Positions 6,156 through 8,093 of a stretch of 8,093 nucleotides of DNA are shown here, one piece after another; within the stretch, counting starts at the first letter, position 1; each line of letters opens with the position of its first letter. The translations under genes were made by a program, and so were the position numbers. Source of the DNA: JBOHHR01 sp050740975. Lineage in GTDB: Bacteria > Pseudomonadota > Gammaproteobacteria > JBOHHR01. The stretch covers positions 1 to 8,093 of the forward strand of contig JBOIEE010000357.1 in assembly GCA_050740975.1 (NCBI GenBank), given 5' to 3'. The notes below the pieces were generated by a model that searched no databases, had not been told where the DNA came from, and was given only the letters and a program-made list of their open reading frames with translations.

Positions 6156-6169
6156 AACAGTTAAGCCAA

Positions 6170-6514
6170 ATGCAAGATAACTACGATTTTGTGATCGCTT
6201 TGCTCGATACCAGAATGAGGTATGACGAGATGGCGAAGCTACCGTGGAGTGCCGTGGATATTGACACAGGCTCGATCCGTATTTACCGGAACAAAGTAGA
6301 TCTCGCGGATACGTTTCACATGACGGACCAATTAATGGACGTGATGGCTAGACGGTTTCATAGCCGGCGATTAGGAACACGGTACGTATTTGAATCACCG
6401 AATGGAGGCCCTCGCGGTTATACAGCTCAAGGTATACGGAAGGCGATTGATCGATCGGGCTTGAATGACCCCGATGTTGTCCGGGAGAAAGGCGGCAAGG
6501 TCACTATCCATACG
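6170..6514 (+). pseudogene. Tyrosine recombinase (phage/ICE integrase) catalytic-domain fragment
   Basis: About 115 residues resemble the first half of a tyrosine-recombinase catalytic domain: NYDFVIALLDTRMRYDEMAK with the first catalytic Arg at R17, LPWSAVDIDTGSIRIYRNKV with the beta-hairpin Lys at K42, then MTDQLMDVMARRF, YVFESPNGGPRGYTAQGIRK and KVTIHT with H114. The family continues as HTLRHTFAS with the second Arg, then an LLGH block and the catalytic Tyr. Here the sequence switches after HT (6512-6514) to unrelated residues. The usual DTG before the first Arg reads DTR. The SAM-like N-terminal domain is also missing. Base composition is visibly more A/T-rich than in the neighbouring ICE genes, which suggests a separate origin. 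It cannot be active. Confidence 0.8.
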
Positions 6515-6718
6515 GCTTGCAGCCTTCTTCGGGCCCGCGAGTTCGTCCGTCAAGTCCTTGATGCGGGATTTGATATCCGCTTGCAGATGCTCTGACCCCT
6601 TGTGCTTGGGAATAGTGCGGAGCATCTCTTTGAGGCACGCGAGGCGCTCTTTCGGATCGCGGGCCTGCCTGAAGGCCTGCTCTGCCTTGCGGTATTCGGG
6701 CGTGACATTCGTGGGCAT
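6515..6718 (-). pseudogene. N-terminal fragment of a TGS-domain GTPase (DRG/Obg-like)
   Basis: The - strand frame from an ATG at 6718 begins MPTNVTPEYRKAEQAFRQAR and continues KEMLRTIPKHKGSEHLQADI, then KSRIKDLTDELAGPKKA. This is the characteristic helical N-terminus of bacterial TGS/DRG-like GTPases, which normally total more than 300 residues. It ends after about 66 residues, at the junction with the integrase fragment, before any P-loop (G1) motif. The - strand frame stays open to 6395, but only as antisense of the integrase. An upstream ATG at 6760 adds residues that do not look like the family. Without the G domain it cannot bind GTP. Confidence 0.75.
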
Positions 6719-6860
6719 GGCAGCCGAGGGTATTGCGTTTATGTCGCAGGCACAACCCAAAGCCAGGCGCGTGCAGGGTGCAGAAACCCCGAGCGTTTGA
6801 AGAGTACTTTGAAGGTTCAGCCACCGGGGCCGCGGGCCCTCGAAAGCAAGGTCTTGCTGC
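6719..6860. other. Short gap with one GC-rich inverted repeat
   Basis: No gene is seen here. GGGCC (6827-6831), spacer GCG, GGCCC (6835-6839) makes a short strong hairpin, without a T run on either side, downstream of the - strand gene ending at 6861. Confidence 0.25.
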
Positions 6861-7034
6861 TCAAGCCTGAAATCCGTCTCCTCTTCCCCGCACCTTCCGC
6901 CTTAAATGCGCAAGCCTCAAGATAAACACGACACTCAAGACGATCCAACCGAACGGATAGGGGATAAGCCCAGTCAAGAACGTCACTGCGGTGGCAAGGA
7001 GCAAAATGCCGGTTACGAGGAGGATCGGGTCCAT
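6861..7034 (-). CDS. Small two-helix membrane protein
   Basis: 57 residues from the ATG at 7034 on the - strand. Two hydrophobic helices, about residues 4-22 (ILLVTGILLLATAVTFLTG) and 27-42 (PFGWIVLSVVFILRLA), are separated by LIPYP, and a basic tail HLRRKVRGRGDG is probably cytoplasmic. The Pro-x-Pro-x-Gly-Trp turn recalls PGPGW-type small membrane proteins, only as a resemblance. A longer start at 7124 (87 residues, with AGGA upstream) would overlap the synthetase start on the other strand, so 7034 is preferred, although its ribosome binding site is weak. It lies upstream of the GTPase fragment in the same direction. It seems intact, but its role is unknown. Confidence 0.5.
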   Translation of the reverse strand: MDPILLVTGILLLATAVTFLTGLIPYPFGWIVLSVVFILRLAHLRRKVRGRGDGFQA

Positions 7035-7109
7035 CGCGCGAGGCGCCACGATTAACGGTCGGCACAATATAACAAGGCTCCCCGCGACGTCACGATTGTA
7101 AGCGCTGTC

Positions 7110-7533
7110 GTGAACAACCTTCATACGCTTTTTCCTAAGGCAGGTCGAACGCCATGCAGGCCGACTCGCCAGCCTGCGCTATCGCACGCGGCGCTGGACC
7201 TATCGCAGGTTCGGGGCGCAGGCCGGGGCCGTCGCCGCGGGACTCTCGGAGCACGATGTAGGGCCCGGGGACCGCGTGCTCTTGTATGCAGGGGACTCGC
7301 CTCATTGGGCGGCGGCCTATTTCGCGACATTGGCGCGCCGGGCCATCGTCGTACCGCTCAATCCCAATAGCACCCCCGAACAGCTGGAGCGCATCGCCGC
7401 CAGCGCAGATCCGAAGCTGGTCGTCTCAAGCAGGCGCTGCCCCTGGCCGGCGACCCCCATGGCGACCCTGGAGCTCGAGGTTGCTATCGAGGCCCTCAGG
7501 TACAGCCCTCCCTCACCGCCCCCTAATCTTTGA
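7110..7533 (+). pseudogene. AMP-dependent synthetase/acyl-CoA ligase N-terminus, frameshifted and truncated
   Basis: Two frames together read like the N-terminus of an AMP-forming acyl-CoA synthetase. From the GTG at 7110 the first frame gives NNLHTLF. From about 7134 the adjacent frame gives LRQVERHAGRLASLRYRTRR, then WTYRRFGAQAGAVAAGLSEH, VGPGDRVLLYAGDSPHWAAA and YFATLARRAIVVPLNPNSTP. The second frame has a TGA at 7111 and no start codon ahead of it. Removing one base in the T/C run around 7129-7136 would join the two. The frame stops at 7531-7533, about 130 residues in, before the AMP-binding TSGTTG-type loop, whereas these enzymes are about 500 residues. The usual role is to activate a carboxylate with ATP and pass it to CoA. 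This copy cannot do so. Confidence 0.7.
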
Positions 7534-8093
7534 CGGGTGGTGGCACAACCAAAAAACTCAACAGTAGGCCGACCACCCCGGCCATCCCAATGGCGCCGGC
7601 CCACAGGTGGATGGTCCACCATACGCCACCACCGGTCAGCCGGAGCGCCAGGAAGTACAAGCCATACAAGATCGTCGGCACGGCAAAGGCAAACAGGCGA
7701 AACGCCGCTGGCCGCCTGGCCGAAGGCCGGAGCCGCCACCGCCACACATCGGCGGCCATTCCCCCCAAGACCGCCACTGCAATCAGCGGAAACGCACCGG
7801 TATCCAGGGGATTGCTATGGTACCCCTTGTCGCGCATCAGGGTGAGCAGGGTGATGTTGAGCCCCAGGAGCAGGGTCAGGCTGCCCCACGGCAGGGGCCA
7901 GCGCCGCACGGCCAGTAGGACCACACCCATCAGCAGTGCCGTTTGCAGCAGGAGGCTGATAAGGCCCAGCGCCTGCGCATAGAACGTGACCCGCGCCAGA
8001 CCGCGGCTGGTCATCGAACCGAAGAGGGCCGCACTGGGACGATGGGCTCCGCCGCCATGGTGGAGGCAAATGGATGTGCATACTGGGTGAAGA
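7523..8093 (-). CDS. Polytopic membrane protein, C-terminal part (5' partial)
   Basis: The - strand frame is open from the window edge to TAG at 7523, giving at least 189 residues, so the ATG at 8014 (163 residues) may be internal. There are about five hydrophobic helices after that Met: ALGLISLLLQTALLMGVVLL, WGSLTLLLGLNITLLTLM, FPLIAVAVLGGMAADVW, FAFAVPTILYGLYFLALRL and IHLWAGAIGMAGVVGLLLSF. Loops carry DKGYHSNPLDTG and a basic RWRLRPSARRPA segment. No transporter or enzyme signature is recognised. It ends in VVPPPVKD, overlapping the 3' end of the synthetase fragment by 11 bases on the opposite strand. High G+C and an unbroken frame argue that it is a real host or cargo gene. Confidence 0.65.
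   Translation of the reverse strand, partial: LHPVCTSICLHHGGGAHRPSAALFGSMTSRGLARVTFYAQALGLISLLLQTALLMGVVLLAVRRWPLPWGSLTLLLGLNITLLTLMRDKGYHSNPLDTGAFPLIAVAVLGGMAADVWRWRLRPSARRPAAFRLFAFAVPTILYGLYFLALRLTGGGVWWTIHLWAGAIGMAGVVGLLLSFLVVPPPVKD

Noticed and set aside
5708..6157. 149-residue - strand frame opposite the transposase remnant
   Set aside because: Reads as the antisense of tnpA and of the IS hairpin; His/Arg/Pro-rich with no family pattern.
6149..6160. 12-base match CAGACACAACAG also present at 4869-4880 in the relaxase
   Set aside because: A match of this length is expected by chance in a window this size; not evidence of an att site.

Overview
The window looks like the edge of an integrative and conjugative element (ICE) of the PFGI-1/ICEclc type, followed by a stretch of broken genes. 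Base composition is high in G+C through most of it, and the conjugation genes match families found mainly in Gamma- and Betaproteobacteria, so the host is probably a high-GC proteobacterium. The genus cannot be told from this sequence.

Left part (1-2756, + strand): three consecutive mating-pore genes in the order usual for this ICE class. These are the C-terminal half of a TIGR03755/PFL_4711-like protein, a 120-residue inner-membrane protein coupled to it by a 4-base overlap, and a TraG-N-type polytopic mating-pair protein of 548 residues with four cysteines. traG converges tail to tail with a small membrane-protein gene on the - strand (2753-3118). The junction carries an 8-bp inverted repeat flanked by A and T runs, which reads as a bidirectional terminator.

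Middle part (3119-5338): an approximately 400-base control region separates the - strand gene(s) from a MobH-type relaxase (TraI_2 plus TraI_2 C-terminal domain, 605 residues, + strand). Its relaxase-proximal part holds three close inverted repeats and three DnaA-box-like nonamers. It is the best candidate in the window for an origin of transfer and/or a replication or operator site. A second small - strand frame (3150-3407) may lie in the same interval. Together the left and middle parts encode pore assembly, mating-pair contact and DNA nicking.

Right part (about 5340-8093): a gene graveyard. In order it holds an unassigned antisense frame (5209-5688); a truncated IS200/IS605 transposase with its hairpin end and a damaged HUH motif; a - strand fragment of unknown origin; a tyrosine-recombinase fragment cut just before its HxxR motif; the first ~66 residues of a TGS-type GTPase on the - strand; a small two-helix membrane protein; a frameshifted and truncated N-terminus of an AMP-dependent synthetase; and the C-terminal ~189 residues of a polytopic membrane protein running off the window. 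Fragments abut within a few bases of each other, which suggests repeated insertion and deletion at or beyond the ICE boundary.

No tRNA, rRNA, CRISPR array or clear att site was seen. The most interesting unexplained segments are the relaxase-proximal palindrome cluster, the small genes beside it, and the mosaic junctions at about 6032, 6155 and 6514.
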